Source: G963674665 sp964609625 (GTDB taxonomy: Bacteria > Desulfobacterota > Desulfovibrionia > Desulfovibrionales > Desulfovibrionaceae). Taken from it: DNA of 30,087 nt. Positions 8,519 through 16,684 of the stretch are shown in pieces (position 1 is the stretch's first letter; the number at the start of each line of letters is the position of its first letter). The translations under genes were made by a program, and so were the position numbers. The stretch lies in contig CAZSRS010000045.1 in the NCBI GenBank assembly GCA_964609625.1, forward strand, positions 1 to 30,087, in the 5' to 3' direction. The notes under the pieces were generated by a model, which searched no databases, was not told the DNA's origin, and was given only the letters and a program-made list of their open reading frames with translations.

Positions 8519-8546
8519 AACGGGCGCGATGATTGCCGCGCCCGTT
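8519..8546 (-). terminator. possible terminator hairpin after the polyproline lipoprotein gene
   Basis: AACGGGCGCG, an eight-base loop and CGCGCCCGTT form a perfect 10-bp stem, 84 bp past the stop of the gene at 8630-8965. The stem is strong but no T tract follows on the minus strand, so termination is uncertain. Confidence 0.4.
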
Positions 8547-8629
8547 GCTGTCAATGTTCGTTTCCAAGCAGGGAACCTTGCGTCAGCGTTGTCACGCCAC
8601 TTCGGGTTCAAGAGCCTGCTTGTTCCATC

Positions 8630-8965
8630 CTACCACCACGGTGGAGGCGGTGGAGGCGGCGGTCCCCAGCCCCACGGTGGCGGAGGCGGCGGAGGAGGTG
8701 GCGGAGGCGGGGGCGGCGGACCATATCTGTAGCTGTGGCCGGCAGCCTCCAGGGTCATGCCCGTCATGGCGCCGATGATCCCGCCGATTACCGCGTTCTG
8801 CCCCCTGTCTCTCGCGGGTCCGATGTTGTAGCCGATGGCGGCTCCGGCGGCCGTGGTGGCCAAGGTGGGTACTCCAGGGCCGGGATATGGCCGCCCGTAC
8901 CGATCGTAACAGCCGGCCAGAAGCAGGGCCAGCATGACAATCAACAGCGTCGGTAAGGTTTTCAT
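8630..8965 (-). CDS. glycine-zipper lipoprotein with polyproline C-terminus
   Basis: A 111-residue predicted lipoprotein. The signal peptide ends in a lipobox LAGC (cysteine at about residue 18), so the mature N-terminus should be lipid-modified. A glycine/alanine-rich part follows (about 38-75, with GAAIGYNIG and GGIIGAMTG), like the glycine-zipper segments of small outer-membrane lipoproteins. The tail holds runs of 15 and 8 prolines joined by WGWG and ends WW. The ATG at 8965 is chosen for the strong AAGGAGAG eight bases upstream and the signal peptide that starts there. It shares the MKTL start, glycine-rich middle and proline/tryptophan tail with the next gene, which suggests the two are related. 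Function is unknown. A good promoter lies at 9115-9142. Confidence 0.8.
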   Translation of the reverse strand: MKTLPTLLIVMLALLLAGCYDRYGRPYPGPGVPTLATTAAGAAIGYNIGPARDRGQNAVIGGIIGAMTGMTLEAAGHSYRYGPPPPPPPPPPPPPPPWGWGPPPPPPPPWW

Positions 8966-9337
8966 GGTCTTTCTCTCCTTTGGCAAAGGCCTTGAAGGGC
9001 CTCCCCCCTCTTGTTCCATTGGATTCGACGTCTCTCCCGAACCTTTGGTTGACACGCGAATCCTTCCGCGGATTTCAGGGCTTGCCTTAGCTCCGGGTAC
9101 ATCACATCATACAAATTATATGCCACCGCTGGAAAAAAGCAAGGCTGCTTTTCCCGCACGATAAGTGTCCAACAGCCGTTCGCAACGAATGGACTGCACC
9201 TGCCCAGGGCGCCCCTGCACCCGGACATGAGAAAATGTTTCGTTCGGGGGTGGATTTTGGAACATGAATCGGTGTAGTCTCGCTTCTGCCCGCCGGCTAT
9301 TCCGACGGCACGTCCCAACACCCACAAGGAGACAAGC
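8966..9337. other. intergenic region between the lipoprotein gene and tpx
   Basis: This 372-bp divergent gap holds the minus-strand promoter at 9115-9142 and a leader of about 140 bases for the lipoprotein gene. I found no convincing promoter, operator or RNA gene for the plus strand, although tpx must be transcribed from here. Confidence 0.5.
9115..9142 (-). promoter_or_regulatory. sigma-70 promoter of the polyproline lipoprotein gene
   Basis: On the minus strand TTGCTT, a 16-bp spacer and a perfect TATAAT. The predicted start gives a leader of about 140 bases before the ATG at 8965. Confidence 0.6.
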
Positions 9338-9853
9338 ATGCAAGAGCAAACCGGACTGATAACCTTCATGGGCAATCCCCTCACCCTGCTCGGCCCCGCG
9401 ATCGAGGTCGGCAAGCCGGCCCCCGCGTTCACCGCACTGAACACCGACCTCGCCCCGGTCTCCCTGGCCGATTTCAAAGGCAAGACGCTGATCATCAGCT
9501 CGGTGCCTTCCCTGGACACTCCAGTCTGCGATATGGAAACACGCCGCTTCAACCAGGAAGCCGCCAAACTGGGCAACGACGTGCAGATCATCACCGTGAG
9601 CATGGACCTGCCCTTTGCCCAGAAACGCTGGTGCGGTGCCGCCGGCGTGGACAAGGTCATGACACTCTCGGACCACCGCGACGCCGCGTTTGGTCAGGCC
9701 TACGGGCTTGTGATCAAGGAACTCAGGCTCCTGGCACGGGCCGTGCTCGTGGTGGACAAGGCCGGCAGCGTGGCGTGGTTCCAGCTCGTTCCCGAGATAA
9801 CCCACGAACCGGATTACGACGCCGCCATCGCTGCCGCCAAAGCAGTGGTATGA
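9338..9853 (+). CDS. tpx: thiol peroxidase (Tpx, peroxiredoxin)
   Basis: A 171-residue peroxiredoxin of the atypical two-cysteine Tpx type, which reduces hydrogen peroxide and organic hydroperoxides using thioredoxin. The peroxidatic Cys64 lies in SLDTPVCD, with the conserved threonine three residues before it. The resolving Cys99 is in the RWCGA motif. Length and cysteine spacing match E. coli Tpx (Cys61/Cys95). No signal peptide, so cytoplasmic or, as reported for some members, partly periplasmic by other means. The ATG at 9338 follows AAGGAGA with good spacing. The gene appears to be its own transcription unit, with the NfeD/SPFH pair having a separate promoter downstream. In an anaerobe it would serve defence against transient oxygen. 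Confidence 0.95.
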   Translation: MQEQTGLITFMGNPLTLLGPAIEVGKPAPAFTALNTDLAPVSLADFKGKTLIISSVPSLDTPVCDMETRRFNQEAAKLGNDVQIITVSMDLPFAQKRWCGAAGVDKVMTLSDHRDAAFGQAYGLVIKELRLLARAVLVVDKAGSVAWFQLVPEITHEPDYDAAIAAAKAVV

Positions 9854-9899
9854 TGCCCTTAGACTCCTGCCCACAACCTGCAAGGCACCTTGTCGCGCA

Positions 9900-9928
9900 T
9901 TGTCCCTGCCGGGCGTTTGGAGTACTAT
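9900..9928 (+). promoter_or_regulatory. candidate sigma-70 promoter of the nfeD-SPFH pair
   Basis: TTGTCC, a 17-bp spacer and TACTAT, ending 48 bp upstream of the nfeD ATG. Each hexamer matches four of six consensus bases. Confidence 0.4.
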
Positions 9929-9976
9929 TGCAAGAAACTACCTCGTTCCTTCATTCAACCAGGGGGGCGGAACTCC

Positions 9977-10435
9977 ATGGCGACTTGGCTGATGTGGTTT
10001 CTCATTGGCATGGGCTTTCTCCTTGCGGAGCTGGCCCTACCCGGCTTCATCCTGATCTTTTTCTGCGTCGGAAGCCTGTTCGCCGCAGTGGCCGTGGCAC
10101 TTACCGGCTGCGGCCTGGAGTGGCAGATCACCGTGTTCCTCGCCACCTCGCTCATCGCGCTGTTCACGTTGCGCAAGGTGTTCATGCGCACTTTCAGGGG
10201 CAAATCCAAGGGCAATACGGACAAGGAGCTGTCTGACCGCGACCTGGGCAAGCCGGCCACGGTCACGAAGCGCATCTCGCCACCTGCCCTGGGGGAAATC
10301 AAATTTCGCGGCAGTTTCTGGCGGGCCTCCGCCGAAATCATTGTCGAGCCGGGCACGACCGTGCGCATTGTCGGTGTGGATGACGACGACGGCTTGACCT
10401 ACCGGGTCAAACCCACGGGAGGAGACGATGCTTAG
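9977..10435 (+). CDS. short NfeD-family membrane protein
   Basis: A 152-residue protein with two or three membrane helices in the first 65 residues and a C-terminal soluble beta-barrel (OB-like, about 88-152). This is the short NfeD form (as in YbbJ) without the serine-protease domain of long NfeD. NfeD proteins work with SPFH/stomatin partners in membrane microdomain organisation and membrane protein quality control. The start at 9977 is chosen because the first helix begins immediately after it and a G-rich AGGGGGG lies upstream; an in-frame ATG at 9890 adds 29 residues of no evident function. Its last eight bases overlap the SPFH gene (ATG at 10428), which points to translational coupling and a joint role. 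Confidence 0.88.
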   Translation: MATWLMWFLIGMGFLLAELALPGFILIFFCVGSLFAAVAVALTGCGLEWQITVFLATSLIALFTLRKVFMRTFRGKSKGNTDKELSDRDLGKPATVTKRISPPALGEIKFRGSFWRASAEIIVEPGTTVRIVGVDDDDGLTYRVKPTGGDDA

Positions 10436-11363
10436 CAACACCGTGATTCTGTTTGTCGTATTGGCGATCATTGTCCTCATCCTGTTCATCAAGACCGCGG
10501 TGGTCGTGCCGCAACGCTCGGAATTCGTGGTGGAGCGTCTCGGCAAGTACAACGCCACCCTGGATGCCGGGTTCCACATCCTTATTCCGTTCCTGGACCG
10601 CATCGCCTACAAACGCTCCCTCAAGGAGGAGGTGATGGACATCCCGTCCCAATCCTGCATCACCAAGGACAACATAACGGTGGCCATCGACGGTGTGCTG
10701 TACATTCAGGTCATTGACAGCCGGCTCTCGGCCTACGGCATCGAGAACTACTACGTGGCAGCCAGCCAACTGGCCCAGACCTCCCTGCGCTCGGCCATCG
10801 GCAAGATCGAACTGGACAAGACCTTCGAGGAGCGGGAGAACATCAACCAACAGGTGATCCAGGCCGTGGACGAGGCCGCCCAGAACTGGGGCATCAAGGT
10901 CCTGCGCTACGAGATCAAGGACATCGCGCCTCCGGGATCGGTGATGGAGGCCATGGAGCGGCAGATGAAGGCCGAGCGTGAAAAGCGGGCCGAAATCGCC
11001 ACCTCCGAGGGCGACCGCCAGGCACGCATCAACCGGGCCGAAGGTGTGCGCCAGGAAGCCATCGCCTTTTCCGAGGGCGAAAAACAGAAGCGCATCAACG
11101 AGGCCGAAGGCCGGGCCAGGGAAATCGAACTCATTGCCACGGCCACGGCCCAAGGCCTGCGCGTGGTGGCCGAGGCCCTGGCCGAGAAGGGCGGCCTCAC
11201 CGCGGCCAATCTGCGCGTGGCCGAGAAATACCTCACGGAGTTCGGCAACTTGGCCAAGGCCGGCAACACCATGATCATTCCTACGACCATGACCGACATT
11301 GCCTCCACCGTGGCCGGGGCCATGACCGTCCTGGAAAACGTGAAACTGCGCAAGGAAGGTTGA
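10428..11363 (+). CDS. qmcA: SPFH/stomatin-family protein (QmcA-like paraslipin)
   Basis: A 311-residue protein with an N-terminal membrane helix (about 4-23), a complete SPFH/Band-7 domain (about 22-190, containing VVPQRSEFVVERLGKY and VMDIPSQ) and a long alanine/glutamate-rich coiled coil (about 180-260) for oligomerisation. It resembles E. coli QmcA (YbbK) closely in length and sequence, and like it is paired with a short NfeD. SPFH proteins form large ring or cage assemblies at the membrane and interact with FtsH-type proteases in some bacteria; the exact role here is inferred. The ATG lies inside the end of nfeD and follows GGAGGAGACG. The C-terminus ends with a short basic tail. Confidence 0.92.
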   Translation: MLSNTVILFVVLAIIVLILFIKTAVVVPQRSEFVVERLGKYNATLDAGFHILIPFLDRIAYKRSLKEEVMDIPSQSCITKDNITVAIDGVLYIQVIDSRLSAYGIENYYVAASQLAQTSLRSAIGKIELDKTFEERENINQQVIQAVDEAAQNWGIKVLRYEIKDIAPPGSVMEAMERQMKAEREKRAEIATSEGDRQARINRAEGVRQEAIAFSEGEKQKRINEAEGRAREIELIATATAQGLRVVAEALAEKGGLTAANLRVAEKYLTEFGNLAKAGNTMIIPTTMTDIASTVAGAMTVLENVKLRKEG

Positions 11364-11458
11364 TGCCCATGACCTGAAGCATCCGGACCAGCACGAGCGC
11401 GGTGCCTCCATGCGGTCCAACCCGTGGCGGTGCCGCGCGCGGACCGATGGGAGTGGGC

Positions 11459-12574
11459 ATGAAAAGCACCCTGTGCTTCTTCCTCTGGCTCTGCGTCTCG
11501 GCGCTGCTTTTCCCGGGGAGCGCCGCGGCCGATGTACGGATTACCGTACGCAGCAGCACCGGCCAAGTTTTCCGCCTGACCGACGATACATCCTCCCCCA
11601 TCCACGAAGGGCAGACCCTGCGCCTCGGCGACACCGTGCGCACCGGCCCCGACGGTTCGGTGGTACTCGGCTTCGAGGACGGCTCCACGGTGGAGCTTTC
11701 TGCCGACAGCGCCCTGACCCTGGACGAGACCATGTCCCATTGGGACGGGGACCCCGGCTTCTCCCTGAGCCAACTCTTCGGCACGCTCATCGCCCAGATC
11801 AAGAGCCTGCGCGGCGACGATCTCGTGGTCACCCCCTCCCTCGCCCTGGGCATCCGGGGGACGCGCTTTCTGGTCAGCGTGGCGGACGACGGCGCCAGCG
11901 TCGCCAGCGTGGAATCCGGCACGGTGCTGGCGAGTACTGCCGGTGCTCCGGGCATTGGAATGGAAATCCCGATCACGATCGGTCAGGAAGTCCTGGCCCT
12001 GGAGCATGCCGCGCGCCTCACTCCCGGACCGGTGAACATTGGGACTCCGGAAGCGGCCGTGGCATTTCGTGAGCAACGGTTGAGCGCCTTTCTCCCCGAG
12101 TTTCCTGAAACGATCGGCGAACTGGACGGCAAGATGGACACCCTGCTCTCGGTACTGCGGGGACTCAGGAGCGACATTCTCCAGCAACTCGAACTGCTCA
12201 GGGACGCCCGACTCAGAGTGGTACGCGGCGTGAACCGCGAGGCCCGCAGGGAAGCACTTCGGGAACTGCGGCAAGACTCGGAGCAGGTCATGATCCAACT
12301 CAGACGCTTCCGGCTGGGGGCCATGCGTGGCAAGGGAATCTTCCAGAGGGCGCGGCGGCTGGAGACTTTGCTCCCGCTCTATGAAACACAGACAAGCCTT
12401 CCTACCCGGCACCTTCAGGAACAACTCGGCACGTTTTTGGATCGACGGCACGAGGTACGCCGGGAGATCCTCTCCATGGGGCAGGAGCTGCGCGAGGCCT
12501 GGCAGCCTTTCCGGCAATTGTTCGATACCACCCGGGCCAGGCCTGGAAATCGACAGCCGCAGCCGGAAAATTGA
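11459..12574 (+). CDS. secreted FecR-domain protein
   Basis: A 371-residue exported protein. A signal peptide (about 1-22, ending SAAA) leads into a FecR domain (about 25-150) marked by the LRLGDTVRTGPDGSVVLGF and EDGSTVELSADS pattern. The remaining 200 residues are charged and helical, with heptad-like stretches, and have no recognised fold. Classical FecR is a membrane-spanning anti-sigma regulator; this protein has a cleavable signal, no later membrane helix and no FecI sigma factor nearby. It therefore belongs to the secreted FecR-domain proteins whose function is unknown, possibly peptidoglycan- or surface-associated. The ATG at 11459 is chosen for the signal peptide; ATGs at 11402 and 11447 would extend it without benefit. 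It follows the SPFH gene after 95 bp. Confidence 0.8.
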   Translation: MKSTLCFFLWLCVSALLFPGSAAADVRITVRSSTGQVFRLTDDTSSPIHEGQTLRLGDTVRTGPDGSVVLGFEDGSTVELSADSALTLDETMSHWDGDPGFSLSQLFGTLIAQIKSLRGDDLVVTPSLALGIRGTRFLVSVADDGASVASVESGTVLASTAGAPGIGMEIPITIGQEVLALEHAARLTPGPVNIGTPEAAVAFREQRLSAFLPEFPETIGELDGKMDTLLSVLRGLRSDILQQLELLRDARLRVVRGVNREARREALRELRQDSEQVMIQLRRFRLGAMRGKGIFQRARRLETLLPLYETQTSLPTRHLQEQLGTFLDRRHEVRREILSMGQELREAWQPFRQLFDTTRARPGNRQPQPEN

Positions 12575-12575
12575 T

Positions 12576-12608
12576 GGGCCGAGCCCAGCATCCACTGGTA
12601 CTCGGCCC
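12576..12608. terminator. convergent-gene hairpin (possible bidirectional terminator)
   Basis: GGGCCGAG (12576-12583) and CTCGGCCC (12601-12608) form a perfect 8-bp stem with a 17-base loop, in the 58-bp gap between the convergent FecR and S1 genes. No T tract follows on either side, so its strength is uncertain. Confidence 0.4.
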
Positions 12609-12632
12609 TGAAGCCACCTGGAATATGACGAA

Positions 12633-14138
12633 CTATCTCTTCCGGCCCTTCTTGCGGGAAAAGGCTTCCTGGAACTTCTCCCCGAGCAGGTTCATGCCGC
12701 TCTCGTCCTCGGCCGTCTGTTCCTGCACGTAGGGCGCCGCGTCCTTGCGCCACTGGTCCCTGTCTTCCTGTTCCTGGAGGTCCACCGGCGCCAGGGTCAG
12801 CTTGCGGGCGGCGGTGTCCAGGGCCTGGACCACGGCCTCGAGTTCCTCGCCGGGTCTGCGGGACTCGATGCTTCCGGCCTCGGCGGCACGGCTGATCAGC
12901 GACTTGGGCATCAATCCGGTTATACCGGGCGCCAAGTTCACGAACAGGCCGAACTTCTCGCGTTTCTCCACCACGCCGGTGACCTTTGTGCCAGGGGCGA
13001 AGCGCTCCCCGGCGGTGGCCCAAGGATCGCCCTGGGCGTCGCGCAGGCTCAGGCCGATACGCCGGTTCTCCTGATCGATCTCCTTGATCTTGACCTGCAC
13101 GACCTCTCCCGGCGAGACGATTTCCTCGGGATTGAGCACGCGTTTGACAAAGGAAAGCTCGCTGATGTGCACCAGCCCTTCCACGCCGGGTACCAGTTCC
13201 ACAAATGCGCCGAAAGGCGCCAACCTGACCACCACGCCTTGCACCACGTCGCCTGGGGCCATGGTCTGGGCGATGTTCAGCCAGGGGTCCTGGCCGGCCT
13301 GCTTGGCCGACAGGGAGATGCGCAGGGCTCCCTTCTTGGGGTCCCTGTCCACGGAAAGCACTTTGACCTTCAGCTTCTCGCCTGCTTTCACCAAGTCTTC
13401 CGCCTTGTCCACCCTGCTCCACCCCAGCTCGGAGATGTGGATCAGACCTTCCAGCCCGGGCATGAGTTCGACAAAGGCGCCATAGGGCTTGATGCGCGTG
13501 ACGACTCCTTCCAGCACGGTCCCTGGCTCGACTTCAGCCTGGAAACGGTCGGCGGATTCCTTACGCTCCTCGTCCAGAAGCTGGCGCCGCGAAAGCACGA
13601 TGTTGCGGCCGTTCTGCTCGAAGGTGACGATACGAAAAGTGAATTCCTGACCAACGTAGGCTTCCAAATCTTCCACGTAGGCCGTATCCATCTGGGAGAC
13701 GGGGCAGAAGGCCCTGCGCCCCATGACCTGAATGTTGAAGCCGCCCTTGCATGTACCCGCGACCTTGCCCTGCACCGGCAACTTGTTCTCGTAGGCGTCC
13801 CGCAGCGCTTCCCCCCCACCAGCTCCGGAAGCGGCCTTCGAGAGACGGATCTCATCCTTCCCGATGCTGACGACGTAAAGTTCCACGGTGTCGCCCGGCT
13901 TGTACGGGAAATTGCCCTCTTTGTCGCAAAGATCGCCCCGCTCGGCCACGGCGTCGATTTTGCTCCCCGTGTTGATGAACACGTTGTTGGCGGTAATGTC
14001 GATGATCGTGCCCTTGACTCGTTCTCCGGCACGGAGTTTTTGCTGCGGTTTGCTCTCCGAAGCCGCGAGCAAAGCGGCAAAGCTTTCCTCTTCCATTGCA
14101 CCTTCGGCCACTGTAGGCCGCACGGTCTCGTCACTCAT
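12633..14138 (-). CDS. S1-domain RNA-binding protein with five S1 repeats
   Basis: A 501-residue cytoplasmic protein with five consecutive S1/OB-fold repeats, at about residues 35-105, 120-190, 205-275, 290-362 and 375-445. Repeats three and four show the full S1 signature (GAFVELMPGLEGLIHISEL and a similar copy). The C-terminus is basic (RKKGRKR). S1 repeats bind single-stranded RNA; ribosomal protein S1 of this group usually has six and about 560-580 residues, so this may be a second S1-like protein rather than RpsA. That reading depends on whether another S1 gene exists elsewhere. The ATG at 14138 is chosen for AGGAG seven bases upstream; an in-frame ATG at 14246 lacks it. It is divergent from the small gene at 14360. 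Confidence 0.88.
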   Translation of the reverse strand: MSDETVRPTVAEGAMEEESFAALLAASESKPQQKLRAGERVKGTIIDITANNVFINTGSKIDAVAERGDLCDKEGNFPYKPGDTVELYVVSIGKDEIRLSKAASGAGGGEALRDAYENKLPVQGKVAGTCKGGFNIQVMGRRAFCPVSQMDTAYVEDLEAYVGQEFTFRIVTFEQNGRNIVLSRRQLLDEERKESADRFQAEVEPGTVLEGVVTRIKPYGAFVELMPGLEGLIHISELGWSRVDKAEDLVKAGEKLKVKVLSVDRDPKKGALRISLSAKQAGQDPWLNIAQTMAPGDVVQGVVVRLAPFGAFVELVPGVEGLVHISELSFVKRVLNPEEIVSPGEVVQVKIKEIDQENRRIGLSLRDAQGDPWATAGERFAPGTKVTGVVEKREKFGLFVNLAPGITGLMPKSLISRAAEAGSIESRRPGEELEAVVQALDTAARKLTLAPVDLQEQEDRDQWRKDAAPYVQEQTAEDESGMNLLGEKFQEAFSRKKGRKR

Positions 14139-14282
14139 AACCCCGCTCCTGATCCCTCGCTGATGTGTCGGGCCGTACCAGCCGGTCCAGTTGGTGCCCA
14201 TAGCAGCGCCCCGCGCGGCTGTCCAGAGGTCTTTCGTTAAGGGCAACTTTTCCTTTTTTTTTTCATTGTCGGGCTTGCTTCT

Positions 14283-14309
14283 TTGTCCTTGTTCTGGTTT
14301 TCATATAAC
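14283..14309 (+). promoter_or_regulatory. weak candidate sigma-70 promoter for the gene at 14360
   Basis: TTGTCC, a short 15-bp spacer and TATAAC. The -10 is good but the spacing is poor, so this is tentative. Confidence 0.25.
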
Positions 14310-14359
14310 CGGCAATGCCGTCGTAACGAGAACCATTGTCCTCAAAGCAGGGGGTCCTT

Positions 14360-14884
14360 GTGCGTTACATCGTCTTTCTTTCCATCGTCGTATTCTTCCT
14401 GATGCTCTCGCAAGTGGGCGATTCCGCGACCAATGCCACCGACTCGGCCGTTGCGCCGCCCCCTCCCACAGTCACGCTGCTGGCTCCGGCAAGCACCCAG
14501 AATGCCGCCGAACAGAACGCCACCGAATCCCTGCGCATCCCCATCCTCCCCGAGATTCCAGACGATCCAGTGGCCACGGAGCTGGAAGAACGCATCACAA
14601 TCTACAAATTCATCCTCGAATCCATCGGTTTTTCCCTCTCGGAATTGGTCATCGCTCCGGACCGGCCCCACCGCATCGAGCTGACATTCACGGGCAAACT
14701 CAACACCACCGCGGATAAACTCAAGGAATTCTCCGACAAGTACAAGGAAGAACAAAAGCTCATGGAACTCTTGACCCGCGTTTTCTTGTACAACCAGCGC
14801 GACCTCACCAGCTTCACGGCCCACAAGATCGTGATCCGGCTGAGCAGCCCTCCGGAAATCGAAATCTACTACCGCAAGCCCTGA
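14360..14884 (+). CDS. hypothetical membrane-anchored or secreted protein upstream of flgE
   Basis: I do not recognise the family. The 174-residue product begins with a hydrophobic helix (about 3-20, possibly an uncleaved anchor or signal), then a proline/alanine-rich low-complexity linker (about 28-60), then a charged alpha/beta domain (about 70-174). The GTG at 14360 is preferred because AGGGGG lies six bases upstream and the hydrophobic segment starts right after it; an in-frame TTG at 14336 is the alternative. Its stop is followed after about 14 bases by the sigma-54 promoter of flgE, so the two genes are probably transcribed separately. Nothing in the sequence marks it as flagellar. Confidence 0.7.
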   Translation: MRYIVFLSIVVFFLMLSQVGDSATNATDSAVAPPPPTVTLLAPASTQNAAEQNATESLRIPILPEIPDDPVATELEERITIYKFILESIGFSLSELVIAPDRPHRIELTFTGKLNTTADKLKEFSDKYKEEQKLMELLTRVFLYNQRDLTSFTAHKIVIRLSSPPEIEIYYRKP

Positions 14885-14897
14885 GTCTTCCGCCTTT

Positions 14898-14913
14898 TGG
14901 CACGTTCCATGCT
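14898..14913 (+). promoter_or_regulatory. sigma-54 (RpoN) promoter of flgE
   Basis: TGGCACGTTCCATGCT fits the sigma-54 consensus TGGCACG-N4-TTGCW with one mismatch. The invariant GG and GC are 12 bases apart, as required. It lies about 80 bp upstream of the flgE ATG, and sigma-54 control of hook genes is common in flagellated bacteria. Confidence 0.72.
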
Positions 14914-14995
14914 CTCCACAGAGTGGCGGAATAGTTTGCCGCCCCGCGGCCACCCAGGCTTGGGCAGGGGTGCGTGCAGCGCTAAGGAGGCGTGA

Positions 14996-16507
14996 ATGCT
15001 CTCGTCATTGTATATCGGCGCATCTGGCATGAAGACCCATTCCGAGGGCATGGGGGTTCTGAGCAACAACTTGGCCAACGCCAACACCGTGGGCTTCAAA
15101 AGCTCCATGGCCACCTATGCCACCCTGATGAGCCAGACCCTGGCCAACACGGACAACAACGTCGGCTACTCCCAGAAGGGCCTGGGTTCCACGGTCAACG
15201 ACATCAAGATCGACTTCAACCAGGGCGCCCTGGAAACCACCAACACCACGTCGGACCTCTGCATCACGGGCAAGGGCTTTTTCGGAGTGGCCCTTGACGG
15301 CGTGACCCACTACACCAGGGCCGGCAACTTCCGCACCAACAACCAGGGGTATCTGGTGGATCCCCACGGCTACCGACTGCAGGGCACGGTTGTGTCACGC
15401 GACGCCGAAGCATCCACCGCCCTGGTGGACATCAGGCTCGAACCCAACGAAGAGGGCCAGGTGCTCATGGCTCCTGCCGCCACCACCCTGGTGACGGTCT
15501 CCGGCAATCTCGGCGCCACCGACAGCCTCAGCGACGCGCAGGATCCTTTCTTCTCCTTGCTCAAGGCCTGGGACGGCACCAGCGGCACGCCCCTTTCCTC
15601 TAACGAATACTCGAACTACGCCACCGTAAAAGTCTACGACGCCGAAGGCACGGCCCGCGACGTCACGATATACTACGACAAGGTAGAGGTCTCCAACGCC
15701 GGAGGATACAATTACTACGAGTACATCGCGACCATGAACCCAGCCAGCGACGCCCACGCCGGTTTCCAGGGCACCGCTGCCGCTGGGCTGCTCATGGCCG
15801 GAACCTTGAAATTCAACAGCCATGGCCAACTCGTCGGCATAACGGGCTTCACCAACGAGACCGGCGGCACGGACCCCAAGGACCTGACCAACTGGACCCC
15901 TGGCGCGTTCACCACCAACGGCAATCTCCAGTTCAGCATGACCACCGGCAGCGGCACCACGACCATGGGACTGGATTTCGGCCTCGCCAATAGCTCTGAG
16001 ACCTGGACCAACAGCCCGGACAACGCCGCGGCAATCGGCCACTCGACCTCGCAGTTGCCCAGCTTCGACGGCACCCTGGACGCCCGCGCCATGACCAACT
16101 ACCAGGGGGCCAGCTCCACACTCACGGCCCAGCAGGACGGCTATGCCCAAGGAGTCTTGTACAACTTCACCTTCGGCGCGGACGGCATCCTTCAGGGGCA
16201 TTTCTCCAACGGCCAGAACGAGGACCTCTACCAGGTCAGTCTGTTCACCTTCACCAATGAATACGGTCTCAAGGCCGAAGGCGGCAACCACTTCTCGGCC
16301 ACGTTGGATTCAGGACCGGCCTTGCAAGGCGCCCCCGGAGAGGGCAATCGCGGCAGCATCCAGGGTTCGGCCCTGGAGCAATCCAACGTGGACATGGCCA
16401 GGGAGTTCGTGAATATGATCGTGAACCAGCGTGGATTCCAGGCCAACGGCAAGATCATCACCACCTCGGATACCTTGCTGCAATCGGCCCTGAACATGAA
16501 GCGCTGA
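14996..16507 (+). CDS. flgE: flagellar hook protein FlgE
   Basis: A 503-residue axial protein that polymerises into the flagellar hook outside the cell; it is exported by the flagellar type III system and so has no signal peptide. The N-terminal flagellar rod/hook motif (LSNNLANANTVGFKSS, about residues 22-37) is intact. The C-terminal region (SNVDMAREFVNMIVNQRGFQ, near 462-481) is the conserved coiled-coil part. The long middle (about 140-400) fits FlgE rather than the shorter FlgF or FlgG. The ATG at 14996 follows a textbook TAAGGAGG. A sigma-54 promoter lies upstream. It is isolated: no flgD, fliK or other flagellar gene adjoins it, whereas flgE often sits in a flgD-flgE cluster. Confidence 0.92.
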   Translation: MLSSLYIGASGMKTHSEGMGVLSNNLANANTVGFKSSMATYATLMSQTLANTDNNVGYSQKGLGSTVNDIKIDFNQGALETTNTTSDLCITGKGFFGVALDGVTHYTRAGNFRTNNQGYLVDPHGYRLQGTVVSRDAEASTALVDIRLEPNEEGQVLMAPAATTLVTVSGNLGATDSLSDAQDPFFSLLKAWDGTSGTPLSSNEYSNYATVKVYDAEGTARDVTIYYDKVEVSNAGGYNYYEYIATMNPASDAHAGFQGTAAAGLLMAGTLKFNSHGQLVGITGFTNETGGTDPKDLTNWTPGAFTTNGNLQFSMTTGSGTTTMGLDFGLANSSETWTNSPDNAAAIGHSTSQLPSFDGTLDARAMTNYQGASSTLTAQQDGYAQGVLYNFTFGADGILQGHFSNGQNEDLYQVSLFTFTNEYGLKAEGGNHFSATLDSGPALQGAPGEGNRGSIQGSALEQSNVDMAREFVNMIVNQRGFQANGKIITTSDTLLQSALNMKR

Positions 16508-16684
16508 CGCGGCGGAATTCCACGTCCGGCCGACACGTTTCCCGCGCGGGTGGGTATCCCTTGCAGCTGGCCGGTCTCCCTGTTATGCATGGGCCTGCCG
16601 GCGCGTGGCCGTCCCGGAGGCGGTGAATATCCGCCGTTCTTTTTTGATCCAACACTCAAGCCTCAAACGCCGACGGAGCCCGTC

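Noticed and set aside
7968..8730. GGCGGC-type repeats that resemble a repeat array on the plus strand
   Set aside because: They are the reverse complement of proline codon runs in two minus-strand genes; there are no regular spacers, so it is not a CRISPR array.
9729..9744. TGGCACG-N4-GTGCT inside tpx, similar to a sigma-54 promoter
   Set aside because: It is within tpx coding sequence, with the next gene 230 bp away and having its own sigma-70-like promoter; treated as chance.
10907..12595. A 562-codon minus-strand frame across the SPFH and FecR genes
   Set aside because: It spans two genes with clear domains and intergenic DNA, and its translation shows no fold.
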